A stretch of 64,000 nucleotides of DNA from Odiellus spinosus (lineage: Eukaryota; Arthropoda; Arachnida; Opiliones; Phalangiidae), in contig OY987240.1 of NCBI GenBank assembly GCA_963920705.1, forward strand, positions 7,915,676 to 7,979,675, read 5' to 3'. Under the pieces are notes generated by a model. The model ran no database searches. It saw nothing but the letters and a program-made list of their open reading frames with translations, and was not told where the DNA came from. Both the position numbers and the translations under genes were made by a program. Shown one piece after another: positions 21,504-32,614 of the stretch; position 1 is the first letter of the stretch, and each line of letters begins with the position of its first letter.

Positions 21504-23902
21504 TAATAGTAATAAAATCTTTGAAGTAGTAGACTAAATCTACTATAATTTTAAAGATATTAAATTGCTCTTTCTCTAACAAATAATTTCTGTCCCTTCA
21601 CGGGTTTGATTCGAGTTAGATAAAGAGTTTTTTTTAAGGGTGCGAAGCAACCTCTTTTTTGTATAATTTATGTCCTTTTTTCACCAAAAATATACACCTT
21701 TTCCACATTTCACTATTTTGCTTTATAGGTTAATGAACCTTAATTCTTACTAATGCTGAATAAAAATTAAAGCGTTTAATTGAGGCTTCAATCTATTCGT
21801 AATTGAGACCCTGGTACAAATCTCGAAAGGCTGAGATTAACTAACCTAACCTTACCTAAGTTGTAAAACAGGGATGGGCTAGTTCAATTGATTAACTAAC
21901 CTAAACTAATCTTACCTAAAATACTACAAGAGGAACGGATTAGCCCGAGTTATAGGGATTACCTAGTTGGAGGGATGGGCTATTTCCAGGGTTTAATTAA
22001 CCTAATTTAACCTTAAAGATTACTTGATGGAATGATTAACCCAAGGGATTAACTAGTTGGAACGATGGGCTAATTCGAGGATTTAACTAACCTAACCTAG
22101 CCTTACCTAAAATATTACAAATAGCCCGAGCTAAGGATTAACTAGTTGGAGGGATTGGCTAATTAGAGGGATTAACTAACCTAACCTCACCTTAAAGATT
22201 ACCAGATGGACGGGGGAGGTCGAGGGATTAACTAACCTTGCCTTACCTAAAATATTACAAGAGGGACGGGCTAGACCGAGCTAGAGATTAAATTTATAAT
22301 ATTGAATCGCATCGACAAAAAATGAGCATGGAAAGCGAAACAATTCTTTAAAGCAGCATGAGAACATAATTCTGGAGACCAGAAGTATGTGGCCGTTTAT
22401 TTAACTCGCCGACATCAATTTCCGTTTCGTATATCCTATTTAAAATTCTAAATCTTTATTTTTTATTATAATTGAGTTAGACGTGCTTTAGATACAGACT
22501 TCAATAATTGGTCAACTACTTAATAGCAACGTTATTACGTCGTTGTAATGACGAAGCTATTGGATCTAAAGCACATCCTAGTCGCAAAACTCAAGTATTT
22601 TAAAAAATAAAGTAGAGATTGAATACGTTAAACTATAAATTTCATGTGTAATCGAGCACTTGGCAGGATATGAAGTCCAACTCGAGTGATATTTAATCCC
22701 TAGAACTCTCATTGTGAAATGTTTTTACAGTGACTTACTATATTATATTGGCCACATTTCTAGGTAAGGCGATTTACATTCAATCGCCTCGGTTTATTCG
22801 AGTACTCTACCCAAAAGATCGTGAGAAATGAGTGTCTTATCATCGAAATATAGGTGAGAAACGATTGCCTAAACAATCAAAGACGTCACCATTGCACAAA
22901 CGAGAGGGCTCGCCCCAATTTTAAACGCTAACGTAAACCACGCATTGGTACAGTGCATCTGTGAGTACTGAATATGCAAATCTCGTTTATATAGGCCGAG
23001 AAGAGATATATTATTAAAGTTAAAAAATCAAATGATAAGAAAATCATGCCAACTTTTTAATTACGGTGAATTAGGGTGAATATAATGGGATACTCATGAT
23101 ATGACATAATAGTCAAAATTAGACGGCTGAAGAGGGCTACCCTAGTAAAAGAAGCCAATAAATGCAATTTTCCGTTAACGATAAAAAATGCCATTAAAAA
23201 AAACTTATCAACTGTTTAATAAAATCAATTTTTGTTTATCAATTTAAAGCCAATTAATAAAGCTCGGCTAGTTATATGTTTTACCCTTTTCGTCACCCAT
23301 ACAGGCATCTGTCTCTCTATTAACTCGAATTCGATGGATATTCATTATCATTCTACTGTTTAAGAAATAAAATTTTGTTTACCATTTTGAAGCAATTAAT
23401 AAAGCTCGGCTAAGCTTATGATTTCACCCTTTTGTAACCCATTCAGGCACCTTACTTTCTATTAACTCGAATTCGATGGATATTCCTTATCATTCTACTG
23501 TTTAAGAAATAAAATTTTTGTTTATTCATTTTGAAGCAATTAGTAAAGCTCGGCTAAGTTTAAGATTTCACCCTTTTGTAACCCATTCAGGCACCTTACT
23601 TTCTATTACTTCATATACTTAATCAACATTTCATTATTGAAATCTGTGTTTAACTAGAGATACTCTTGTACCTGATCGAAGTCTTATCAAATTTTTTCAA
23701 AAGTACCTTTGTCTGTATTAATTCGAATTCAGTGGACGGTGGGAAGAGGGAAACGACGACGACGACGACGACGACGATTTCAGTTATCAAGCGCCGCGGG
23801 TCCATTGGAAAAGACATTACGGTTTCTGATGAAATTCGAGTTTAGATAAAGGGATAAACACGAACGTGTTTATCCTAATAAACACGAACGTGTTTATCCT
23901 AA
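21504..23902. repeat. 2.4-kb tandem duplication, unit 2
   Basis: Direct continuation of unit 1 with the same order of parts: MITE F right arm, CCTAACC repeats, 120-bp repeats, GAC run, and two terminal hairpins with AACACGAACGTGTT. Parts of the same body recur at 28690-28990 and 50373-50625, so the unit seems to be a larger non-autonomous element ending in the hairpins. Confidence 0.9.
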
Positions 23903-24261
23903 TAGCTTTGAGCGTGTGATTGTAGAGTATATTATATAGTTATACATGCTGAAAAACAGTTTCTTAGTTTTTAACCTTTAACTTCGCTAAATAAAAGCAA
24001 AGCTCACCCGGAAATATGTTCGCTTACTTCTCTCCACTCTTTTTTTACTGAAAATTAAAATTTCACCCTCGAAAAAAACAGGGTTAAAGGCAAATTGATC
24101 AGCGTGGCGAACTAGTGTTTCGCTCTCAAGCTGAAAACTGTGTATCATCAAAGGCAGCGTGTAGATCTGTTTTGCCATCCGTGAGCTGCCTTCGAATGCT
24201 CTTTGCAAAAAACTGTTGAATGTTATTGAGAGAAATTTGAAGACGGTTGGACGGAATGTAT
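23903..24261. other. Downstream of gene B, no gene seen
   Basis: It contains a 73-codon minus ORF (23987-24208) that follows the gene B stop. It has no recognised domain and could be 3' UTR sequence. Confidence 0.35.
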
Positions 24262-24523
24262 TTAGCCGCGCTTCTTTTGATTCGATGGTTTCTTCGAGTT
24301 GCGTCTTATTACTTGAAAAAAGAGTATTTCGAAGAATAGGCAGATTGAAGCGACGCTAATTCCGCATATCCAAATCAAGAACATTAACGACACTTCGTCA
24401 ATGGTCTGGGCGCTGGCTGAGGTCACTAAAGCGCCTTTATCCTTTGCTAGCCAAGTTCGCAAATTAAAATCGGAAAAGCTCCGCTTTCTTCGATCAAGGG
24501 CAGTTTCGAAATATTTTCCAGTA
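24262..24523 (-). CDS. Ionotropic receptor-like gene B, last (TM3) exon
   Basis: This 262-bp exon begins after TTTTTTTTTAAAG. One base completes the Leu codon left by the phase-2 donor at 30394, then TGKYFETALDRR..., the third membrane segment LMFLIWICGISVASICLFFE, a basic tail and a stop. A terminal TM3 followed by a short basic cytoplasmic tail is the usual end of an IR. The 5.87-kb intron upstream holds the inverted-repeat-bounded block 24727-30037. Confidence 0.78.
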
Positions 24524-24726
24524 CTTTAAAAAAAAATCTTGAACTTAAAATACACACGCAACCCGACCAGAATACATTTCCCATATTATACCCCCGCCCC
24601 TCTAAATGAATGGGAATTTCCTAAAAATTCTCTATCTATCCACTTTCCTCTAGGGAGCGGAACCTCTGAAATGTCGGAAATTTTCCAAGTTTTTCCCTGT
24701 TGGAAAAACGGCGTAACCCCAAAAAG

Positions 24727-24925
24727 CAGAAACTCTAACGGAACAATATACGCCAAATCTCTAATAGCCCAGGGAAATAAGGGTTTCACCTAGAACAAAT
24801 TAGTAACTAGCTAATTCCAACGGCCATGTAATGTACTTATGATGCTTACTTATGAAGGGGAAAAAATTTCCTTCACTTCCGGGGGGTGGAAGACCCCCAA
24901 AAAATGGCCGCCATTTTGAAAATTG
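24727..24925 (+). repeat. Inverted repeat bounding a 5.3-kb block, left arm
   Basis: Contains AATAGCCCAGGGAAAT, ACCTAGAACAAATTAGTAAC, CCGGGGGGTGGAAGACCCCC and AAATGGCC. Each is found in reverse complement and reverse order at 29818-30037. Confidence 0.8.
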
Positions 24926-26161
24926 GCTTTTTCGTAGAAGTTCACTTTCAATGTAGAAAAGAGCGAGGCTTTAACAATGACTCTAACGGTATTTTGTATT
25001 TCTGACTTTTTTCTAGACCCTGAAAAAATCATGCTAAAATTACTAGTGAAATCGACTAGGCTAGAAACATTTCTAGTGTGAGCATTTTTTCTCAGATCTA
25101 GAAAGGGGCAAGTCGAGGTACCTTGTCTTGGAAATTCCCGCTATAATAAATCGGAATGCGCAAAATAATATCAAGGTTTACGTCGTTTCTTGCCTTTTTA
25201 AAACGGACTCGTTTCTAATAACGAACGACTTTCCAATCAACGTAAAGGAAATAGAATCTGCGCAAAATCTTTCAAATATTTAAAGGAATTGATGTATTCG
25301 TGTTACAGGTTTGTTTTAAGATTCAGTATCCCTTTAAATCCCGAACCCTCATCTCTTTTCGTAAATTTCGTTCGATGTCCTCTGCCCCTTTAAACTTATT
25401 TTTTTAGCTTTAAAACCTCGTACCCTAACAGTTCATTCGCTAAATGGGTAACAGCAATGCCACATTGTTCCGACGAAAGCAATGCATTAGAGAATTTTAC
25501 TGGCGTCGCGGCATTCACAATCGAGTAGCATGTAGACTTAAGAGGGTCCCGTCGTATTAGGGACCAAAAGGATCCGGATCTGTTTCTAATCTGGCTTGAA
25601 GATCATTCTCCATTTAGTGAAGAACTTGGACCCAATCTGGTATGCTGAGGGTTTCAACTATTCAGCAACGCATATGAACAAGGAGACAACTTTAACATTT
25701 GTAACTAGGGTTATTTATTTCCGTGTTGCCATATCGCAGCGAGCATACATAAATTAATACTGCACAAAATATTCAACTGTGTTATCGTTATATACTCAAT
25801 ATAAAAAACAGGTTTAATTTAATAAAAAAATTGATCCGCGTAAAAGATAAACACAAAAAAATAACTAACAAGAGAAAAGGCTACATTGGTCTAAATCTTC
25901 AACATGGTATCGCTTTAGAGTGTTGCTGAAACCGATATAAATTTCTACAAATCGAATAAGGTCGGCGCTGGATTGATGCAAAATTCGATAGGGAAAAATT
26001 AAAGGATGTTAAGTTTCGTGGATTGGGTCGAGTTAAAAACACTTAACATAACCAACAAGAAGTTCTAAATGATTAGCAACGACAAAATATCTATAAACCC
26101 TGCTAAGCTGTTTAACAGGACAATACGCGCGTGCAAAAATGGTATACGCCTTTAAGTTTGA
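24926..26161. other. Interior of inverted-repeat block, no gene seen
   Basis: AT-rich sequence with no recognised gene or repeat apart from short A/T runs. Confidence 0.4.
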
Positions 26162-27430
26162 ATGGGAATCATATCCGCCATCGCTTTTTGTAAATGGCTT
26201 CTTAAGAGAAGGTACAAATTCAATCTTTTAAAGGAACAAGACAAAGTCGAAAAGCCCAGTGGTACACTTCCGGAGAATGATGAAATCTACAACGTTATAA
26301 ACGGTGACCATTTACCGCATAAAGTTGTATGGCAAAGGCCCTCAACATACGGTGAAATCTACCAGCAATATGTTAACTACGTGACATATCACTACGGCAG
26401 TAAAAGTAGGGTTGTGTTTGACGGCTACGACGAATATACCCTTAGTACGAAATATCAAGAACAAACTCTAGGAGTCACTAAACAAGGACCTGTAATCATT
26501 CTTCAAGATGAAATGAATAACTCACTAATTCGGTCAGATTTCCTTGGTAACGTGCTTAATAAGAAAGCCTTTATTGCAGAGTTATCCCTGAAGCTTAAAT
26601 CGGCGAACATTTCGGTAGCTCATGCAAAGTCTGATACAGACACCGTCATAGTGTCAACATCACTTAAATGCGAGAAAAACCTCGATAGTTGTAGTGGCTG
26701 ATGACACGGATATATTGGTTCTTCTTGTATACCACACATCAGAGCACATTTTTATGATGAGACCATCGAAAACGTTACAACTGATAAAGTCATCAGCTAC
26801 GTTGCAAGCTTGACGGACTAGGTGAAATACTCCCGTTTATTCACGCATTTTCCGCTTGCGATGCCACTTCGAGCATCTCTATAAAAAGGGAAAATTAGCA
26901 GCTCTAAACTTCTTCAAAGGTAACGCGGATCAAGTCGAACGATGTTCAGTATTCAACGATATGAACGCGATAAAAGAAACACGGCAAAGAAAAGGCGTGG
27001 ACATCTTTCTGAAATTGTACGGTGCTGGAACTGAAACCAAGACCTTAAATCGCCACAAATATTTGTAATACAACAAAGTTATTGCCATACAGATATTGAA
27101 AAGTAGTTTCGAATTGGCGTCACTACCACCGACGACATCAGCCGTAAACTTGCAAACTTAAGAGTGGTTGGGAAATACTTTGAGCTCCGAAGAATGGGAA
27201 CTAGATAAGTATAATAAACTAGTACCAATTTTTTCAGAGAAAGCCCCAGCACCTGATAGTATTTGAAACAAATTTTGCGTGTGGTGTAAATGAACCAACT
27301 GTGAGAAAACATGTTCATGTCGGAAATAAAATGTTGCGTGATGTCTGTGGAATGCAATGGAGTTTCTTGTACTAATGCTTATGAAGATGCTTCTGAAGAG
27401 GAAAATTATGACGTTTTTCATTCTTTTTCT
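26162..27430 (+). pseudogene. Decayed transposon-type protein with Cys-rich tail
   Basis: An open 179-codon part reads VWQRPSTYGEIYQQYVNYV, VVFDGYDEY, FLGNVLNKKAFI and SDTDTVIVSTSLK. After a stop and frameshifts come DDTDILVL-like sequence, LAALNFFKGNADQVERCSVF, and a cysteine-rich end with TNCEKTCSCRK then VECNGVSCTNAYEDASEE in another frame. I recognise this order from a multicopy protein family of arthropod and vertebrate genomes with a VVFDGY motif and a terminal CSCRK...C cluster, generally thought to be transposon-borne. I have no secure family name. Several stops and frameshifts make it a pseudogene. It lies within the inverted-repeat block and may be its former coding part. Confidence 0.6.
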
Positions 27431-28245
27431 ACATTGACAGTTTACTTCTGCGGGTTACGGTTTAAGCGTAAAATGCAAACAAGTTGGGAAACCAAAATAT
27501 AACCTCCCCGACCCCGACGTTAAGGTAATCTAACCTAACCTAACCCTACCTAAAATAAAAGATGAAAAGAAATGTAGAGTATTGGATGAGTAGAGGAAAC
27601 AGCGTGCATTTCAATCATTATTCTCTATTTTACGGAGTATAAGTATTTTCCCTTAACCTCAAGGATACAGAGAATGCAAAAAAATGTCATGCGTTACCCA
27701 TAATTATATGCGGCAGGTCGTAGACTCTAATATACACACCAAATGAAATGTCCTGCGTTACCCATAATTATATGCGGCATGGCGTAGATTTCATAATTGA
27801 CACACCAAATGAAATTTATTTTCTAAATAAATATGTAAAATACATGTTCTTATAATATAAATTATCATTAGAGCATAGGCTGTACTGTGTGATTATCTTT
27901 GAGATAATCCACTGATTTGATAAAGACGAAGGATTTAGTCTGGGATGGCAATGAAGACAAGGAATTAAAACGACGAAGATTTTGTAGCAAGTTCCTCTTA
28001 GACAAACCAAGAAATATTGTAGACTGAATGTTCCATTTACAACCCATTTTCGGTAGATGATCGGCAATTACTTCCGGTACAGTTTTCGTCTAAAATTCTT
28101 GTTTTGACGTGCTAATAGAGGACCATTACTGATATTTTCATCATGCAAGTGATCCCAGTCATTGGAAGAATCAAAGGATTGAGCTGGTCGAGAGGGTATT
28201 TTCCAAACCGGCTGACAAGACGTTAGCTTCCACTCCTATCTCTTC
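27431..28245. repeat. CCTAACC tract and a 70-bp tandem duplication
   Basis: 27525-27550 has CTAACCTAACCCTACC. The sequence TTACCCATAATTATATGCGG occurs at about 27692 and 27758 with similar flanks, a two-unit tandem repeat. No gene seen. Confidence 0.5.
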
Positions 28246-28575
28246 CTCGTCTCGTCTCGTCTCGTCTCGTCTCGTCTCGTCTCGTCTCGTCTCGTCTCGT
28301 CTCGTCTCGTCTCGTCTCGTCTCGTCTCGTCTCGTCTCGTCTCGTCTCGTCTCGTCTCGTCTCGTCTCGTCTCGTCTCGTCTCGTCTCGTCTCGTCTCGT
28401 CTCGTCTCGTCTCGTCTCGTCTCGTCTCGTCTCGTCTCGTCTCGTCGCGTCGCGTCGCGTCGCGTCGCGTCGCGTCGCGTCGCGTCTCGTCTCGTCTCGT
28501 CTCGTCTCGTCTCGTCTCGTCTCGTCTCGTCTCGTCTCGTCTCGTCTCGTCCCGTCCCGTCTCGTCCCGTCCCGT
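28246..28575. repeat. Pentanucleotide microsatellite (CTCGT)66
   Basis: 66 uninterrupted pentamers, nearly all CTCGT. There is an internal block of eight CGCGT units at 28446-28485 and four CCCGT units in the last six positions. The array is strongly strand-asymmetric (pyrimidine-rich on plus). Confidence 0.97.
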
Positions 28576-29180
28576 TATACCTTTGCTTTTTGGACTAAAT
28601 GATATATGGAAAACAGCTTAGCGCGTGTTGCCAACTCAAGCTGGTATTAAACGGTCACATTTCATTAAATCTTTGTTTAACTAAGAGAAGCACTCGTAAA
28701 CAATAAACTATACTTTCTCTCTATTATCTCGAATTCAATGGATATTCCTTATCATTCTACTGTTTAAGAAATAAAATTTTTGTTTATCATTTTGAAGCAA
28801 TTAATAAAAATAGGCTAAGCTTATGATTTCACCCTTTTGTAACCAATTCAGGCACCTTACTCTCTATTACTTCATATAATTTATCAATATTTCATTATTT
28901 AAATCTGTGTTTAACTAGAGAAACTCTCGTACCGAAAGAAGTCTTATCAAATTTTGTCAAAGTACCTTTGTCTGTATTAATTCGAATTCAGTGGACGGTG
29001 GGATACCCGTGTAAACGCACTTTTATATAGATTCTTCAATCCACCCCAAGTTTGCAGGAAGACTAAGCCTATACTACCCGTTATACCTTTGCATTTTGGA
29101 CTAAATGATATATGGAAAACAGTTAAGCGCATGTTGCCAACTCAATCTGGTATTAAACGGTCACATTTCATTAAATTTTT
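28574..29180. repeat. 100-bp direct repeats flanking a fragment of the 2.4-kb repeat
   Basis: 28574-28675 and 29079-29180 are near-identical (GGACTAAATGATATATGG, TATTAAACGGTCACATTTC). Between them 28690-28990 matches 21060-21340, including GAATTCAGTGGACGGTGGGA. This could be an insertion with target-region duplication or an unequal exchange. Confidence 0.65.
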
Positions 29181-29817
29181 GGGAAATTTCTTAAATATCT
29201 TCTAAACTATCTCGAATTTTTAATTGATTTTTCAGCTTCTTTATTAATTAGATTCAGTTTAACAATATTATTATATTAAATTAAAATTTAAATGAATTAT
29301 ACGCTTCAACCTTATTCGCTAACCTTTATTCACCGAGCGAGTAACCGAGAAGAGTTGGGGAAAACCCTAGGCATTCGGTAACTGCACCACAAAGACCCGT
29401 AGAGGGAGGAGATGACTGGAGTGGAAGGTTGATGTGGACTATATTAGTGAGGGACGCCTCGCTAATATGGCCCGCTGAGATCGGACACTAGAGGTTGGAC
29501 CTTGGTGTGAGGATGGTCGGAGGTGATTATAACAGTGGGAGACGTCCCATTGCGTATAATCGCCTTCAACTGTCCAGCATCGAGGTTTGACCGTAAAGTG
29601 GATGGTGGCATGTGATAATATACAATTGGAGACGTCCTGTTGTATATAATTGCACGACACCTGAAACTCATTGTGGCAGCCACGCTTAAAGGAGGTAATT
29701 CCCGTTAAACGGAATTGAACGATAAGCTGGTATGACGAGCTAGGTCACGTGATTTCCGGTTACACAGGATATCCGCTTACACAGGAAGTGACACACAGAC
29801 ACGACCAGTGTAAAACC
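29181..29817. other. Interior of inverted-repeat block, no gene seen
   Basis: 29480-29660 contains three related short segments (GGGAGACGTCCCATTGCG, TTGGAGACGTCCTGTTG and similar). Minus ORFs across it overlap in two frames and look spurious. Confidence 0.4.
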
Positions 29818-30037
29818 TCCCCCTGAAAATTTAAAATTGGTGGCCATTTTTGGGGGTCTTCCACCCCCCGGAAGTGAAGGAACTTTTTTCCCCTCAATAA
29901 GCATTATAAGTACATTGCATATCCGTTGGAATTAGCTTGTTACTAATTTGTTCTAGGTTTAAGCCATTTTTTGCATAATTTCCCTGGGCTATAAGAGCGA
30001 AACTTATAAATAAAATTATTTGGGAGTTTCTGTTCTA
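29818..30037 (-). repeat. Inverted repeat bounding a 5.3-kb block, right arm
   Basis: Reverse complement of 24727-24925, with GGGGGTCTTCCACCCCCCGG, GTTACTAATTTGTTCTAGGT and ATTTCCCTGGGCTAT. Arms differ by scattered substitutions and small indels, so the pair is not young. Confidence 0.8.
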
Positions 30038-30062
30038 GGGAATTTGCTTATAATTTATTATT

Positions 30063-30393
30063 GTTGGTTTCTTGTTGGTTTCTGTTCAACCCACTTTTTA
30101 TTTTTGGGCACAACCTCTAAAAGCAAAATCCATTAAAACAATTAGTTCCGCTTTGTTAATTTTTACCTTCATTCCCGCAGAAAAACGCTTTTATCAAAAC
30201 GGTATTTTTGCCCGGGTGCCCGCTTTAGAGGTTGTGACTTTATAGAGCGGAACCTCTATTGAAGAGCGGGACTTCTAAATGTTTTAGAAGTTTCGCTTTT
30301 AGACCGTTCCGCGAACGAACCGTTCGTTCGGATATTTCTCTTCAAATATCTTCCCCGTCAAAACCAAAAGTTCTGATTTGTGGAAAAACTTAC
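30063..30393. repeat. Start of second segmental-duplication copy
   Basis: Aligns with 1-68 and 1660-2304 but without the minisatellite. Contains AACCTCTAAAAGC and the inverted TTTTAGAAG/CTTTAGAGG motifs, then the intron next to the gene B donor. Confidence 0.65.
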
Positions 30394-30916
30394 AGATAAT
30401 TCACTTCATCCAAGATTGATCGCGGTAGCTTCTTATTGAAAATGAAATGTCCATATTTGGTTAAATACGTCTTTTCTCCGAAATATAGGGATAGTCTTTT
30501 CGCGCCGAGTCGGGAATTTCGCAATTTGAGTAACAAACGGTAAAAGTAAAAGAACGCGTCTTTAATATTGGATGGAGTGGACACGAAATAGAATCTCGGG
30601 GTACCGTTCCGAAACATCTGAAAGAGTGCAGGGTGGTATTCTCGATAGAAGACCGCTTCCTTCAACATCTTATCCATTAGTGGAAAAGTCTTTCGATGAT
30701 CCATAGCGTAGCCCCCAAAGACTCCATTAGCGTCTAAAGCGGGCCTAGTTCCAGGATACATCTTCAAATCTTCGAGTTTGTCTATTCGAATATTCTTTGA
30801 GATCATGAATTCGCTCTTCAAATTGCCCGTGTAAGCTTTTATTATGACCATCGTGCCCAAGATCCAGCCGCTCAACAGAAGTTTCGCCGATAGTTGTCGC
30901 GGAAAAGTATCCGGAG
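30394..30916 (-). CDS. Ionotropic receptor-like gene B, TM2 and S2 exon
   Basis: This 523-bp exon (phase 1 to 2) starts after CTTAAATAG and ends before GTAAGT. It encodes PDTFPRQLSAKLLLSGW, membrane segment 2 and the S2 lobe to ILDEVNYL. It is open and aligns with the gene A exon with two added codons and many replacements (for example GGYAMDHRKTFPLMDKM against a shorter loop), suggesting divergence in the ligand-binding face. Function of the gene is doubtful because of the missing upstream exon. Confidence 0.8.
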
Positions 30917-31404
30917 CTATTTAAGTAATTTCGTTAATAATATTTATTCAAGAATCCATTTAAGACGCTTCGAGAACTCGCGAAAGGAGCCCGTCCCATA
31001 GAACCTCCCCGCGAACTAAGATCACTCGGGGAGGTAAAAAATATCAATTTCTGTCTCTATCTGCGAGGGAATTTTTAGTTTGGGTTAATTCTATTTTCCA
31101 AAATGAAGAATTGGAAACAACAGATAAACGAGATCAAAGACAATTGCTGAAACGTCGAGTTAATTGAAATATTTTTTAAATAATATTACGTTAAATTCGG
31201 TAAAAATATACTGAAACGCGAGGCAAAATCCTGTTCCGCGAAGTGGAAAGAGTCAAGGAGGGATACTACGCTCTTCACTCTAGGGAGGAGTTAAGAGCCA
31301 AGAATGAATACGGGTACAATTCTACCTTCTTACGATCTCGGCCGATCTCAAGGGGTAAAATTGGTATATACGATGGCTAGAATAGTTAATGATGGATACT
31401 CAAC

Positions 31405-31705
31405 TGTTCAGTAGAAGGTTTGAAGCGTAGTACCAGATGTATTCCAAACATCGAAAACGATTCGCGAATTTGAAACGGAAGAAGTTAATTTTCAAAATCC
31501 CACAGACTAGAGACAATACTAGCAGACTGATTAACAACGTCATCCAAACTGATCCTTCAATTCCCGCCAATGAAAATCTTTTGCCATCACTGATCGTGGG
31601 TTTTACGATGGTTATAATCTTGTATTCTTCGAACGCGTATGGTGGGGTTAAGTGGACCAACTCGCATAACTGGCCTTCGAAAGGCGAAATAACTGTATCT
31701 ACACT
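31405..31705 (-). CDS. Ionotropic receptor-like gene B, TM1 and pore exon
   Basis: Same length (301 bp) and phases as the gene A exon at 3191-3491. Reads SVDTVISPFEGQ, YKIITIVKPTISDGKRFSL, TM1 WMTLLISLLVLSLVCGIL and the pore region RCLEYIWYYASNLLLN. The donor is again GTTGAG with an AACA exon end. Confidence 0.82.
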
Positions 31706-32439
31706 CTGCAAGATGCGTAAAATTATAAATTTGGTAATCAATTCCAGGACCATGGAACCCGCTTTGGAAATGGCTAAATCTTCTCGATTTACGCCTTATC
31801 ATTTAAAAGGTATTCCAGTTATATATTAGATAGTTCGAAATATCGATGTTTAGTTAATACAAATCTTAGATCTATTTAAAATTTCTTCAAATACTAATCA
31901 CCGTAAAAATTTGAATCCAATTCTCTCGTTCGTTAGAACGCGAGATAATAGGTATGGGCGCGATAAAGTTTCGATAAGTTATTTTTAATCAATGTTCGCT
32001 TATCTCTCGCGCTATAATTTTCAATATTACATCTAAGGAAGATTTCAATTTAAGCGAAAAGAACTGATAGAATTGCGGATCGCTTGATAATTGGTACGGC
32101 AGTTGATTATAACGTAGGCAACGAGCCAGTAGTTTGCCACTATTATATCCGCGTTCACGTATCGCTTTAGTCTTTTCTCGAATCGATTTGATTCGATTTC
32201 TCGAACCCGCTTCGGGAACCAGTTTCGTACCGATTCGGTTTAAACAACCGATAAATGAAGCTACGATAAATCGATTTGTAAAGATAACGAGTGAACACGT
32301 GACGCTTAAAACGATAAGCGCAAGTTTAAAAAAGTACAACAGCTTAAAACGATTCCTGGCGATTTGAATAACGGTTTGATTTCACCGTTTCAAATCGATT
32401 AAGAAACGCTTGTAGACCTTTCTTCGTACAAAATATATA
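31706..32439. other. Intron of gene B
   Basis: 32030-32150 matches 4020-4260 and 32340-32435 matches 7065-7160. The ~2.8-kb set of repeats present between these in gene A is absent. A 116-codon minus ORF (31989-32339) is not preserved in the other copy and has no splice signals in phase. Confidence 0.5.
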
Positions 32440-32614
32440 CGAGGGTGGGTCACTAAGTACCCGTGTTTGAAGACAGGTGGCGTTCCTGAGTTAAGTTGAT
32501 ATTACCATCACGTACTGCCATCTTTCAAACGATACCATACTAAATTTCAGACCTATTCATTGGTAAGTTTTTATTTGGCAGCCACGAGAGCGCCACCTGG
32601 CGGTTAAAATGGAA

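Noticed and set aside
29439..29683. Two overlapping 73-codon minus ORFs
   Set aside because: They overlap in different frames across short internal repeats and lack any motif.
31989..32339. 116-codon minus ORF with a hydrophobic start, considered as a signal-peptide exon of gene B
   Set aside because: No ATG, no in-phase donor, not preserved in gene A, and the 34272 exon splices directly to 31405 in phase.
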